From Flavobacteriaceae bacterium S0862 (GTDB taxonomy: Bacteria; Bacteroidota; Bacteroidia; Flavobacteriales; Flavobacteriaceae), in contig JALKAW010000004.1 in NCBI GenBank assembly GCA_023015825.1, positions 285,930 to 349,929 on the forward strand: a stretch of 64,000 bases of DNA, written 5' to 3'. Every line of letters begins with the position of its first letter. Position 1 is the first letter of the stretch. The position numbers and the translations under genes were made by a program. The notes below the pieces were generated by a model. That model searched no databases and was not told the DNA's origin. It worked only from the letters and a program-made list of their open reading frames with translations. Of the stretch, positions 8,758 to 18,391 are shown piece after piece.

Positions 8758-9777
8758 CTAGAAAATGCTAATGGTTGAAAGTAACTTCTCATGCATCACA
8801 TCAGTATAATCCAAATGGGTTACCATGCGTAATTTACCACCTCCCATACCAATAATGTGAATATTATTATCTGTCAATTTTTGGACAAATGCAGTTTCAC
8901 TAATATCTGGGTGTAATTCAAAAATGATAATGTTGGTTTCTATAGGCTCAACGATTTTTATTTGAGATAAGGAGCTCAACACCTCTCCTATTTCTTTTGC
9001 TTTTCTATGGTCTTCAGCTAGTCTTTCAATATTATTATCCAAAGCATACAATCCAGCTGCTGCAAAATACCCTACTTGACGCATACCTCCACCAAATATC
9101 TTTCTAATTCTAATAGCGCCTTTCATGAGGTATTCATCACCAACCAACACAGAGCCAATTGGGCAACCCAAACCTTTACTCAAACAAACAGAAATAGTAT
9201 CGAATACTTCTCCGTATTGCTTTGCTGTCTCATCTTTTGTTACCAATGCATTCCATAAACGTGCACCATCGAGATGGTAACCTAAGTTATGATTATCACA
9301 AACAGTTCTTATTTTTTTGATTTCATCAAAATCCCAACAGGCTCCTCCTCCTTTGTTAGTTGTGTTTTCAACAGCCACTAAACTTGTTAAAGGACTGTGA
9401 TAAAAATCTGGTGGATTTATAGACTCTTTAACTTGTTGTGTAGTAAACATACCTCTATGGCCATCTATGAGTTTACAAGAGACGCCACTATTAAAGGAGG
9501 CACCTCCACCTTCATAATTATATATATGCGCGTACTTATCGCATATTACTTGTTCACCAGGATTAGTATGTAATTTAATAGCCGCTTGATTTGCCATACT
9601 TCCTGTAGGGAAAAACAAAGCAGTTTTCTTCCCAAACATTTTTGCAATACGTTCTTCTAACGCATTAACAGTTGGGTCTTCTTTATAGACATCGTCACCA
9701 ACTTGCGCCGATAACATAGCATCTAACATGCCTTTAGTTGGTTTGGTGACAGTATCGCTTCTTAAATCTATTGTCAT
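8758..9777 (-). CDS. ltaE: Low-specificity L-threonine aldolase
   Basis: This 339-residue fold type I PLP enzyme starts MTIDLRSDTVTKPTKGMLDAM, the hallmark opening of threonine aldolases. H84 (KYAHIYNYEGG) stacks on the cofactor, D170 (HLDGARLWNA) binds the ring nitrogen and K201 (SVCLSKGLGCPIGS) forms the Schiff base. It splits L-threonine or L-allo-threonine into glycine and acetaldehyde. The start lies 3 bases below the stop of the metalloprotease gene on the same strand, so the two are probably one transcript. Confidence 0.9.
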   Translation of the reverse strand: MTIDLRSDTVTKPTKGMLDAMLSAQVGDDVYKEDPTVNALEERIAKMFGKKTALFFPTGSMANQAAIKLHTNPGEQVICDKYAHIYNYEGGGASFNSGVSCKLIDGHRGMFTTQQVKESINPPDFYHSPLTSLVAVENTTNKGGGACWDFDEIKKIRTVCDNHNLGYHLDGARLWNALVTKDETAKQYGEVFDTISVCLSKGLGCPIGSVLVGDEYLMKGAIRIRKIFGGGMRQVGYFAAAGLYALDNNIERLAEDHRKAKEIGEVLSSLSQIKIVEPIETNIIIFELHPDISETAFVQKLTDNNIHIIGMGGGKLRMVTHLDYTDVMHEKLLSTISIF

Positions 9778-9780
9778 AAA

Positions 9781-12186
9781 TTAATTAGGATTGTAATTAC
9801 ACATATCACTACCAATTGGAGAACCATCAGGAATTCCTGGAGCTGGAGGTAATTTAAAATCGTTTGGCTTGTCTGTAAATTGCTTCATAATAAGCGCATA
9901 TTGCATTTTATAAGCATCATCAAAACTTATAGATTGCATCGCTATATCTCTAATAGTCTTGTTCGCAATTGCTTTTACTTGAAAGAATGATTGGTCGCTT
10001 GTAGCAAGATTCATTAAATACTTTAATACATTTAAATTAATCATCTGCTGAACTTCAGCTAAATAAGCATCTTTATGTGTTTTATTAAACGTATTTTTAA
10101 TAAGCGTATTTAACATTTCCTCAAGACCTAATTGCTTGCCATCTAAACTTTTCTGCTGAATCATTCTATTAGCACGTTGCGGATGCAATAAAAATTGAAG
10201 TGTCATATCACTAGCAGTAGATGCAGCGCTTAAAGGGTCAAAGGCTACACCTGTTTTTCCTTTAAAAGATTCTCTACTTCTTCCATAACCCATAGCCCTT
10301 GGAGGGAATAATTCTAATTTATTCTTAGGAATAGCAAGCGTTTTAGCATCAATGGTTTGAAATAAGATGTTTAGGGCTTCTTTTTGAGCAGATACATCAA
10401 TACTTTTTACTGTCATTTGATTGTCTCCTTTTACAGCATAGTTATAATCTAATCCTCCAACAACTTTTGATGCTGCTTCTGTTTGGTAACGATGAAAGAA
10501 ATATAGAGGCACAAACACATCTTCTAACATAGAATATGGTTCGTTAGTACGTATATTATCTACCGAAAAATTAGTAATAGCTTTCTTTCTAACAGCTAAT
10601 ACATTATTTAATTCTTCTGTTGCAGTTTTTCCATTGTCCCAAAGATGTGCTAAGGCATGAGCACCACCTTGAGCTCTTGCATCACTATCAGTTATAAAAC
10701 GAAGTCCATCATTTTTTGCTTTGTCCAAAATTTTATTAAGCTCTTCTCTCTCATTTACTCCTTTGTCGAATTCAGCATAACTGTATGCAACCGTTACTTT
10801 ATCCCAATCACCAATACCAACTGCATACGCATTGCTTAAATCTACTTCGCCATTTTTCAAAGTGATTGTTGGATGAGGATAATCCATCACTGAAGCTCTA
10901 CCGTTAGTACTTGCTGCAAAATTATGTGTAAATCCAATAGTATGTCCAACTTCATGAGCGCTTAATTGTCTAATTCTTGCCAAAGCCATATCCAACATTG
11001 GTTTGTAGTTATCATCACGTTCTGCAAAAGGTTTGTTCATTAAAGCTTGCGCAATCAAGAAATCCTGACGCACTCTTAAACTTCCTAAACTAACATGGCC
11101 TTTAATAATTTCACCCGTTCTTGGGTCTGTTACGCTACCTCCATAACTCCAGCCTCTAGTTGAACGGTGTACCCATTGAATCACGTTATATCTACAATCC
11201 ATTGGATCTGCATCATCTGGTAACATTTTTACTTGAAATGCGTTAATAAACCCTGCTGCTTCATAGGCTTGATTCCACCATTTAGCACCATCCAACAAAG
11301 CTGAGCGAATAGGCTCTGGTGTTCCATTGTCTAAATAATAAATAATTGGTTCAACAACTTCACTTTTTGCAGCTCCAGGATTCTTTTTTTGTAATCGATG
11401 ACGAACAACAAAACGCTTTCTAATTTGTTCTTGAACTGGAGTTGAATAATCCATATAAGACATTGAAATAGCACCACTTCTTGGGTCAAACTCTCGTGAT
11501 TGGTAATTATTATCTGGCAATTCTACAAATGAGTGATGCTGATTAACAGTTACTAACGAGGCTGTAGGTGTCACACTTCTTAAGTTACGACCAGTTGGCT
11601 GCCCTTTAAAAGTAAGTAATACGTCAAATTCTATGTTTTTTGGGAAGGCTTTTGTTCGTGGCAACCACATAGCGCTTTTACTCTTGTCCAAGCTATATGA
11701 TCCTTCACGAGAGCCTCTCAACCTGTTAGCCACACCATGGGTGTCTTGCATTAAAAAAGGTGTCAAATCGATAGTATATACACCTTTGTTTTCTTCTTTA
11801 ATTGGAAACCCAAAAAGTACTGATTTTGCAAAAGCCTGTTCAATACTTGCGCGTTCTAGTGCGTTATCGGTAAGTGCTCTATAATCTTGATTTGGTTGTA
11901 CAAGCAATAATTTATTACCTGTTTTAATAAATTTCACAACACGCTCACCTCCTAATTGACCTCTATCTAAACCTATATCGTTAGATCCAATACCACTAGA
12001 TAACGAACTTACATACAAAAACTCTTTATCTAAATCTTTAACGTCCAATAAAATTTTGTCTTGAGATTCGTCATAAGAGAAATTAAAATATCCTTTATAA
12101 TTTTTTAATGCTTTATCAGATTTTTCTTGAGCATAAGTAAATGTCGCTGTTAAGGCAATTACTATGAATAAAATGAGTTTTTTCAT
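9781..12186 (-). CDS. Secreted zinc-dependent metalloprotease (DUF5117/DUF4953 type)
   Basis: The 801-residue protein has a Sec signal peptide (MKKLILFIVIALTATFTYAQ) and an extended zinc-binding motif HEVGHTIGFTHN at 411-422 (H411, E412, H415, H421), typical of metzincin-like peptidases. The N-terminal part (about 40-250) corresponds to the DUF5117/DUF5118 region and the C-terminal part to DUF4953 in the Bacteroidota metalloprotease family. Substrate is unknown; location is periplasmic or outer-membrane associated. No T9SS C-terminal domain is visible. It is the first gene of a unit with threonine aldolase. A small palindrome (TAGATT-ATA-AATCTA, 12230-12244) lies upstream, but no perfect -7 element was found. 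Confidence 0.85.
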   Translation of the reverse strand: MKKLILFIVIALTATFTYAQEKSDKALKNYKGYFNFSYDESQDKILLDVKDLDKEFLYVSSLSSGIGSNDIGLDRGQLGGERVVKFIKTGNKLLLVQPNQDYRALTDNALERASIEQAFAKSVLFGFPIKEENKGVYTIDLTPFLMQDTHGVANRLRGSREGSYSLDKSKSAMWLPRTKAFPKNIEFDVLLTFKGQPTGRNLRSVTPTASLVTVNQHHSFVELPDNNYQSREFDPRSGAISMSYMDYSTPVQEQIRKRFVVRHRLQKKNPGAAKSEVVEPIIYYLDNGTPEPIRSALLDGAKWWNQAYEAAGFINAFQVKMLPDDADPMDCRYNVIQWVHRSTRGWSYGGSVTDPRTGEIIKGHVSLGSLRVRQDFLIAQALMNKPFAERDDNYKPMLDMALARIRQLSAHEVGHTIGFTHNFAASTNGRASVMDYPHPTITLKNGEVDLSNAYAVGIGDWDKVTVAYSYAEFDKGVNEREELNKILDKAKNDGLRFITDSDARAQGGAHALAHLWDNGKTATEELNNVLAVRKKAITNFSVDNIRTNEPYSMLEDVFVPLYFFHRYQTEAASKVVGGLDYNYAVKGDNQMTVKSIDVSAQKEALNILFQTIDAKTLAIPKNKLELFPPRAMGYGRSRESFKGKTGVAFDPLSAASTASDMTLQFLLHPQRANRMIQQKSLDGKQLGLEEMLNTLIKNTFNKTHKDAYLAEVQQMINLNVLKYLMNLATSDQSFFQVKAIANKTIRDIAMQSISFDDAYKMQYALIMKQFTDKPNDFKLPPAPGIPDGSPIGSDMCNYNPN

Positions 12187-12338
12187 TATTTTGAAGTTGT
12201 TGGTTGCGTAAAAAGTATGTTTTAAAAAATAGATTATAAATCTACATAAATTAATTAGGAGAAAAAAGCATCAAAAAATGAATTTCTAAGCTGCAAATAA
12301 AATTTTCAATATTAATTTTTAACACGATTTAATAATCC

Positions 12339-12346
12339 TATTTTTG
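12339..12346 (+). promoter_or_regulatory. -7 promoter element for prfB
   Basis: TATTTTTG matches TAnnTTTG, 14 bases before the prfB ATG at 12361, implying a very short leader. Confidence 0.5.
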
Positions 12347-12360
12347 TTGAAAATTGAATC

Positions 12361-13468
12361 ATGATTACATCCGATCAAATAAAAAATCTAAATACACGTC
12401 TTGACAAACTAAGGCACTATCTTTGACATTGATGCCAAACTTATAGAAATTCAAAACGAAGAAGAACAAACGTTTGATCCGAATTTCTGGAACGACTCTA
12501 AGCAAGCCGAAATCGTTATGAAATCGATTCGTGAGAAAAAAAGTTGGGTTGAAGATTATAAAACTTCTAAGACATTAATTGAAGACCTCGAAGTGATTTA
12601 CGAATTTTTCAAAGAAGACGAGGCTTCCTCTGAAGATGTTCAAAATAGATATGACAAAGCATTAAACCTTATTGAAAAATTAGAGTTTAAAAACATGTTG
12701 TCAGAACCAGGCGACTCACTTAGTGCTGTTTTACAAATAACCGCTGGTGCTGGTGGTACTGAATCTTGTGATTGGGCGAGCATGCTTATGCGCATGTATT
12801 TGATGTATGCTGAAAAGAGCGGTTTTAAAGTTAAAGAACTAAACTTTCAAGAAGGTGATGTTGCTGGAATAAAAACAGTCACTCTAGAAATTGAAGGCGA
12901 TTATGCATTTGGTTGGCTAAAAGGTGAAAATGGTGTACATCGCTTAGTGCGAATTTCTCCGTTTGATAGCAACGCAAAACGTCATACCAGTTTTGCCTCG
13001 GTGTATGTATATCCTTTAGTAGATGATACCATAGAAATTGATATCAATCCAGCAGATATAGAGATTACTACTGCTCGTTCTAGTGGTGCTGGAGGACAAA
13101 ACGTTAATAAAGTTGAAACTAAAGTTCAATTATTGCACAAGCCTTCAGGAATACAAATACAATGTTCCGAAACAAGATCACAGCATGATAATCGTGCTAG
13201 AGCCCTTCAAATGCTAAAGTCACAATTATATGAAATTGAACTACAAAAGCAAATGGCTCAACGTGACGACATAGAGGCTGGAAAAATGAAAATTGAATGG
13301 GGAAGCCAAATACGTAATTATGTAATGCACCCTTACAAATTGGTAAAAGACGTGCGTTCTAATCATGAAACTGGAAACGTAGACGCAGTAATGGATGGAG
13401 ACATTGAACCGTTCTTAAAATCGTATTTAATGATGATGGGGCAAAAAACCGAAGACAAAAACCTATAA
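12361..13468 (+). CDS. prfB: Peptide chain release factor 2, made by programmed +1 frameshift
   Basis: Translation starts at ATG 12361 and reaches an in-frame TGA at 12424-12426 after 21 codons. Reading continues in the +1 frame from GAC 12425, giving join(12361..12423,12425..13468), 368 residues. This is the known prfB autoregulation: low RF2 slows decoding of UGA and favours the shift. RF2 marks are the stop-codon recognition SPF (about 199-201, in [11 protein letters not shown]) and the GGQ peptidyl-hydrolysis motif (about 244-246, in [15 protein letters not shown]). An ATG at 12518 opens a simple 316-residue frame but would lack the N-terminal domain. arsC starts one base after the stop. 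Confidence 0.95.
12421..12427 (+). other. Programmed +1 ribosomal frameshift site CTT TGA C
   Basis: The slippery CTT codon is followed by TGA and C, the classic RF2 shift site (CUUUGAC). AGG at codon 18 (12412-12414) can act as the internal Shine-Dalgarno-like stimulator three codons upstream of TGA, although the usual AGGGGG run is shortened here to AGGCAC. Confidence 0.9.
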
Positions 13469-13469
13469 T

Positions 13470-13811
13470 ATGATTCAAATATACCATAACAACAGATGCA
13501 GTAAATCTCGTTGTGGACTACAAATTTTAGAAGATTCAGGGAAAGAATTTCAAGTGGTTAAATACTTAGAAGAAACACCAACAAGTGAAGAATTAAAAAG
13601 CATTATCAAGCTTTTAGGCATTTCGCCAATAGATTTGGTTAGAAAAAACGAAGCCATTTGGAAAGAACACTACAAAGGTAAAAACCTAACTAATAATGAA
13701 ATTATTGATGCAATGACTAGTAACCCAAAACTCATTGAAAGACCTATTGTTATTAATGGCAATAAGGCCGTTATTGCTCGTCCTCCTGAAAGCATTTTAG
13801 ATATTATTTAG
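13470..13811 (+). CDS. arsC: ArsC/Spx-family thioredoxin-fold protein (arsenate reductase type)
   Basis: The 113-residue protein starts MIQIYHNNRCSKSRCGLQIL, with the active-site cysteine in NNRCSKSR. The C-terminal RPIVINGNKAVIARPP carries the conserved substrate-binding RP and R of glutaredoxin-dependent arsenate reductases (ArsC). Closely related YffB and Spx proteins share the fold, but the CxxxxC spacing and RPIV motif favour ArsC. No arsenic operon surrounds it; it is translationally close to prfB (one base between stop and start), so a general thiol role cannot be ruled out. Confidence 0.8.
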   Translation: MIQIYHNNRCSKSRCGLQILEDSGKEFQVVKYLEETPTSEELKSIIKLLGISPIDLVRKNEAIWKEHYKGKNLTNNEIIDAMTSNPKLIERPIVINGNKAVIARPPESILDII

Positions 13812-13868
13812 TTTTGTTTAATTATTTTTGTTTATCAATTAACAAAACAATCATTTCTTTTAACATAA

Positions 13869-13905
13869 GTTTAACCAAACATGGTTAAACCTTCGGCTAC
13901 TTTTG
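13869..13905 (+). promoter_or_regulatory. Promoter with inverted-repeat operator before the outer-membrane receptor
   Basis: A perfect 8-bp inverted repeat GTTTAACC-AAACAT-GGTTAAAC (13869-13890) lies just upstream of the -7 element TACTTTTG (13898-13905). The repeat covers the expected -33 to -15 region, so a bound regulator would probably block or assist RNA polymerase. Confidence 0.5.
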
Positions 13906-13938
13906 CGGTCTAAATCGCAAAAATCACACAAGAACAAC

Positions 13939-16374
13939 ATGAGCAAATTAACTCTAACCATCCTTTTTATAGGATTATTCGTGAATAATTTAGTTGCACA
14001 TCAAGGACCAAGTCCTTCAAATGTGCTAAAGGATGTAAAAATAACTGGTAAGGTTATTGACAAAGAAACCAAAGAGCCTTTGGAATATGCCACAGTTGCA
14101 TTTTTTAGTAAGCAACAAAATAAAATTGTAACAGGTGGTATAACCGACATAAAAGGAAATTTTAGCATTCCTGTTCCTGCTGGAGTTTATGATGTTTCAA
14201 TAGAATACATTGCATTTAAAAAGATAACATTAACAGATCGCCGTCTATTAGATGACATTAATCTTGGGACTTTCGAAATGGAAGTTGATGCGCAATCTCT
14301 TGGTGAAGTAGAGGTTATTGCAGAAAAAACAACTGTTGAAATTAGACTTGACAAAAAAATATATAACGTTGGTAAGGATTTAACTGTAAGTGGTGGAACT
14401 GTAAGTGATGTATTAGATAATGTACCGTCAGTTTCTGTAGATGTTGAAGGTAATGTTGCTCTACGAGGAAATGACAACGTACAAATACTCATTAATGGTA
14501 AACCTTCAGGTTTAGTTGGTTTAAATTCCACGGATGCCTTACGCCAATTACCAGCTGAGTCGATTGAAAAAGTGGAGGTTATCACCTCTCCTTCTGCAAG
14601 ATATGAATCTGAAGGTACTGCAGGAATTTTAAATATTATACTCCGTCGTAGTAAATTACAAGGTTTAAATGGCGCTATAACGCTTAATGCTGGTCATCCT
14701 GATTCTTATGGAATCAACGGTAACATCAATTATAGAACTGGTGATCTTAATATTTTTAATACATCGGGATATAGATATAGTAATTCTCCTGGAAGTTCTT
14801 TATCGTTGACGGAATATTATGGAACGAATAGTTTTGTAGATGAATTTAGAGAAACTGAGCGTATTAGAAAGGGTATCAATACTAATTTTGGTGTAGAATG
14901 GTATATAAATGACTCAGCTTCATTAACTAATTCAATTGTATATAGGGATAGTAATAATGAGAGTACAACACTTAATGAGATTTTTCAATACGACAGTAAT
15001 CGCAATTTAACTGGGGAAAGTACACGTTTGGATCCTCAATTTCAAGATAACAAAACTGTTCAATTCACTTCAAATTTTACAAAAAACTTTGAAAACGATG
15101 CGAAATTCACTTTAGAATTTCAATTAGAAGATACTAATGAAGATCAAGAGTCGAATGTGATTGTTGAAAGTCTTAACTCCGAAATTGTTACAACGCTTAA
15201 TGAACAAGAACGTATTTTGTTACAATCCGATTATGTACTTCCAATTGGTGAAAATACTCAGTTTGAATTAGGATACCGTGGAAGTTTTAAAGACAATATT
15301 ACAGACTACACCGTTGAGCTTTTAAATGACATGACCAATAATTTTGAAATCGACACAAACCTTTCAAATGTTTTAAATTTCAAAGAAGATATTAATGCTT
15401 TATATACTCAATATGGTACTAAATTTAATAAGTTTTCATTCTTATTAGGTTTACGTATGGAAAATACAAGAATAACTATTGACCAACCAACAAGTGGTGA
15501 TTATATTAAGAAAAACTATACAGGTTTATTCCCTACTGTTAATTTAAATTATGAGATAAGCGAGACCGAAAACTTAACTTTAGGTTATAGTAGACGATTA
15601 CGTCGTCCTCGTTCATATTTTATTAATCCTTTTCCATCAAGATCAAGTGTAACAAGTGTTTTTACTGGTAATCCAGATTTAGACCCAACTTACTCTGGAA
15701 CTTATGACTTAGGATATTTAAATCGCTTTGGTAAATTTGTATTAAGCACCTCTATTTATCATACGCATTCAACAAATTCTTGGAACTTTATTAGCTTTGA
15801 TACTGGAGAAACTGCCACAGTAAATGGACAAGAAGTTCCAGTAATACAACGATCGCCTATAAACTTGTCGACTAACGATCGCTTTGGCTATGAGTTTAAC
15901 TTAACCTATAGTCCAAGCAGAGCATGGCGTATTAATGGTGATTTTAACTTCTTTAAATCTATTGACAGAGGTGAATTTAATGGGATAAACTTTGATAATG
16001 AAAACGTTAGTTATAGAGCACGTTTAAGTAATAAATATACATTACCAGCCAAGATTGATTGGCAAACTACGATATCGTATAGAGGCCCAAGTGAAGGAGC
16101 ACAGTCTAAAAGCAAAGGAGTCATCTCAACCAATATGGCCTTTAGCAAAGATGTATTTAAAGGTAATGGGTCAATTTCTGCAAGAGTAAGTGATTTGTTT
16201 GACACAAGTATGCGTCAATCAGAAACGTTTACTGATACTTATGAGAGCTATGGAGAATTTAGATGGAGACAACGTAGTTTTAACCTATCATTCACTTATA
16301 GATTCAACCAGAAAAAGCAGCGTCAACGACAAAGTCGAGAAGATATGGGTGGTGACGAGGAAATGATGTTCTAA
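13939..16374 (+). CDS. TonB-dependent-receptor-like outer-membrane beta-barrel protein
   Basis: From ATG 13939 the protein is 811 residues. It begins with a signal peptide (MSKLTLTILFIGLFVNNLVA), then a carboxypeptidase-regulatory-like beta sandwich (about 35-115, ITGKVIDKETKEPLEYATV), a plug domain (about 130-230, with LRGNDNVQILINGKPSG and EKVEVITSPSARYESEGTAG) and a long barrel that ends in aromatic strands (RQRSFNLSFTYRFNQKK). This is the outer membrane beta-barrel family (OMP_b-brl_3) of Bacteroidota rather than a SusC, since no SusD gene follows. The ligand is unknown. The extra TTG-start residues upstream overlap the -7 element, so ATG 13939 is preferred. A strong terminator follows. 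Confidence 0.85.
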   Translation: MSKLTLTILFIGLFVNNLVAHQGPSPSNVLKDVKITGKVIDKETKEPLEYATVAFFSKQQNKIVTGGITDIKGNFSIPVPAGVYDVSIEYIAFKKITLTDRRLLDDINLGTFEMEVDAQSLGEVEVIAEKTTVEIRLDKKIYNVGKDLTVSGGTVSDVLDNVPSVSVDVEGNVALRGNDNVQILINGKPSGLVGLNSTDALRQLPAESIEKVEVITSPSARYESEGTAGILNIILRRSKLQGLNGAITLNAGHPDSYGINGNINYRTGDLNIFNTSGYRYSNSPGSSLSLTEYYGTNSFVDEFRETERIRKGINTNFGVEWYINDSASLTNSIVYRDSNNESTTLNEIFQYDSNRNLTGESTRLDPQFQDNKTVQFTSNFTKNFENDAKFTLEFQLEDTNEDQESNVIVESLNSEIVTTLNEQERILLQSDYVLPIGENTQFELGYRGSFKDNITDYTVELLNDMTNNFEIDTNLSNVLNFKEDINALYTQYGTKFNKFSFLLGLRMENTRITIDQPTSGDYIKKNYTGLFPTVNLNYEISETENLTLGYSRRLRRPRSYFINPFPSRSSVTSVFTGNPDLDPTYSGTYDLGYLNRFGKFVLSTSIYHTHSTNSWNFISFDTGETATVNGQEVPVIQRSPINLSTNDRFGYEFNLTYSPSRAWRINGDFNFFKSIDRGEFNGINFDNENVSYRARLSNKYTLPAKIDWQTTISYRGPSEGAQSKSKGVISTNMAFSKDVFKGNGSISARVSDLFDTSMRQSETFTDTYESYGEFRWRQRSFNLSFTYRFNQKKQRQRQSREDMGGDEEMMF

Positions 16375-16397
16375 TAAGATAGAATAATATATAAACT

Positions 16398-16428
16398 AAA
16401 AAAGGAAGCCAATTGGCTTCCTTTTTTT
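16398..16428. terminator. Bidirectional intrinsic terminator
   Basis: A perfect stem GGAAGCC-AATT-GGCTTCC (16404-16421) is flanked by A and T runs, between the outer-membrane receptor gene and the convergent small membrane protein gene. Confidence 0.85.
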
Positions 16429-16446
16429 ATATGATAAAACACAATA

Positions 16447-16629
16447 TTACTGTGTTAATGCGTCGCGTTTTGCTTTCTTTTCAGCTTTAATTTCTCTAAG
16501 TCGCTCTATTAACGAACCTCCAATCCAGTAGGGCACTACAAAGGTTATTAAAAAAATCATTAACCAGAAACCTATGGTTAAAATGGTTAAAAAAGCTAAA
16601 AATCCTAAATATTGGTCAAATTCAAACAT
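16447..16629 (-). CDS. Small membrane protein of unknown function
   Basis: A 60-residue protein with one long or two tightly packed membrane segments (about residues 7-40, FLAFLTILTIGFWLMIFLIT then FVVPYWIGGSLIE) and a basic tail (REIKAEKKAKRDALTQ). I do not recognise a family. Support for it being real comes from a perfect -7 element 30 bases upstream and a terminator downstream. The positive tail suggests a cytoplasmic C-terminus. Confidence 0.6.
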   Translation of the reverse strand: MFEFDQYLGFLAFLTILTIGFWLMIFLITFVVPYWIGGSLIERLREIKAEKKAKRDALTQ

Positions 16630-16658
16630 AATTGTGGTCTATTGTTTTAAACTGTGTA

Positions 16659-16666
16659 CAAAGATA
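16659..16666 (-). promoter_or_regulatory. -7 promoter element for the 60-residue membrane protein
   Basis: CAAAGATA on the plus strand is TATCTTTG on the minus strand, a full TAnnTTTG match 30 bases before the ATG at 16629. Confidence 0.5.
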
Positions 16667-16759
16667 AGTTAACAAATATTGTTATACAATAGGAAATTTC
16701 AAATTTATTAACAGGATATGAACGGTTGGATTTTGTAACCTTGAATCGTCTATTAGAAT

Positions 16760-18295
16760 CTAATCTAATACTTTCCTTGGCACCATCTCTTCATTTTCTG
16801 ATAACTTATAAATCGTCCAAGCTAAAATAACGGCGTTCTTCATAATATCTTCTTCTGGCACATACTCTAACACATCTAATTGTGTATGGTGTGTCACATT
16901 ACCATAAGCGAGCTCATCTTGTATAAATTGAAACGCTGGAATATTATAATGGTCGAACGTTTCATGGTCAGTCGACAAAGTATTCTCAATAGTTAATGCA
17001 CCTTCACTTAAATTAGCGATTGCTTTAAAAACATCTTCAAACACAGGCCGTGCCAACTCATTATTTTGTAAATACAAACCTCTAATAGCTCCTGCACCAT
17101 TGTCTAAATTCAAATACGCTGAGATTTTCTTTGACGCATTATTAGGTTTTTCTAGCAAGCCTCCAAAATGTTGTCTTGCATAAGCCGCAGAACCCAAAAA
17201 GGCTTGCTCCTCGCCTCCCCAAAGCCCCATTCTAAGGGTACGTTTTGGTTTGTAACCAATGGCTTTTAAAATACGTAAGGCTTCAACTAGTACAACACTG
17301 TTTGCCCCATTATCTGTAGCTCCAGTGCCAGCATGCCAAGAATCGAAATGTGCACCAATTAATATAGTCTCAGATTTTAATTTAGAATCTGTTCCAGTTA
17401 ACTCACCGATTATGTTCACATTATTACTTTGTTCATCATAAAATTCAGTTTCTAGATTTAACCTTATTTTTGGTGTAACACCAAGCTTAATCATTCTAGC
17501 TAATCTGCCAAAATGTTCAGGCATAATTGTAAAATAAGGCAAAGGCTTTAATACGCCGTTTTGATAATAATAAGTACCATCCGGATGAAGTATTCCAAGT
17601 AAAATTGAACGTGATTTCAGAACAGCTAGAGCACCTTCAGATTCAACAAATTCAAGAAATTCTTTATCATAGACGTCACTAGTTTTCCAGCCTTCAAATA
17701 AATCAGGTAACGGAGTTTGTTTGGTTTTAGGAACTAATTTGTCTTCCATTTTGTCCAATTCATCATCAGTATAGCGTTTTTGAACATCTCCAGTAAGCAA
17801 TTTTTTAGCTGGTTCAGAACCTAACAAGATAACTTTTCCATTCAATTTACCAGAATACTCAGCTCTTAAAGCATCCATATTTCTAAAACTCTTAATATGA
17901 ATCACTTCACCTTCTACTATCCCATTACTACTCTTAGCCATAGCTAAAGGATATGCATTTATATGCATGAAATTTGGTGCTATCATTTCTACGTTAAAGC
18001 TTTTCATGCTCCAACCTCGACAATTATCACAATAGTTCTCAAAACGAACATTTTGCAATCCAGATTCTTTCATCTTATTTGACATCCATTGTGCAGCAGC
18101 ATAATACTCTCTAGAGCCTGTTAAACGTTGTCCATAAACATCACTAAGCTCTTCAAGCATATTCATTACTTGCGTGTTTAAGAAACCCTCCGTTCGTATT
18201 TGGGCTAATATTTTCTCGTCTTTAACAGTTTGAGAAAAACCATTAATAAATGTCGCAAAAAATGCTGCAATTAGAAGAGTGTTCTTTAATTTCAT
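16760..18295 (-). CDS. Secreted M28 family zinc aminopeptidase
   Basis: From the ATG at 18295 (an upstream TTG at 18301 adds two residues) the protein is 511 residues with signal peptide MKLKNTLLIAAFFATFINGFSQ. A PA-like insert in the N-terminal half is followed by the M28 catalytic domain, with metal ligands in IGAHFDSWHAGTGATDNGAN, the catalytic and metal-binding glutamates in LWGGEEQAFLGS, and the later ligands in NLDNGAG and THHTQLD. Such enzymes remove N-terminal residues from peptides in the periplasm or outside the cell. It is probably a single-gene transcript: the TIR operon ends 96 bases upstream. Confidence 0.88.
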   Translation of the reverse strand: MKLKNTLLIAAFFATFINGFSQTVKDEKILAQIRTEGFLNTQVMNMLEELSDVYGQRLTGSREYYAAAQWMSNKMKESGLQNVRFENYCDNCRGWSMKSFNVEMIAPNFMHINAYPLAMAKSSNGIVEGEVIHIKSFRNMDALRAEYSGKLNGKVILLGSEPAKKLLTGDVQKRYTDDELDKMEDKLVPKTKQTPLPDLFEGWKTSDVYDKEFLEFVESEGALAVLKSRSILLGILHPDGTYYYQNGVLKPLPYFTIMPEHFGRLARMIKLGVTPKIRLNLETEFYDEQSNNVNIIGELTGTDSKLKSETILIGAHFDSWHAGTGATDNGANSVVLVEALRILKAIGYKPKRTLRMGLWGGEEQAFLGSAAYARQHFGGLLEKPNNASKKISAYLNLDNGAGAIRGLYLQNNELARPVFEDVFKAIANLSEGALTIENTLSTDHETFDHYNIPAFQFIQDELAYGNVTHHTQLDVLEYVPEEDIMKNAVILAWTIYKLSENEEMVPRKVLD

Positions 18296-18391
18296 AATCA
18301 ATTTGATTTTTTAAAATTCTGAAATCGAATATAGGAAAATAAAAACATATTGAAGTATTGAAAGAATATATTCTCAGGCTCTTCATACGAG

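Noticed and set aside
11633..11884. Plus-strand open frame of 83 codons
   Set aside because: It lies entirely within the zinc metalloprotease gene on the other strand, with no start context or family resemblance.
12518..13468. prfB as a simple 316-residue gene from ATG 12518
   Set aside because: The N-terminal domain would be missing, and the upstream ATG with CTT TGA C shift site explains the full 368-residue protein.
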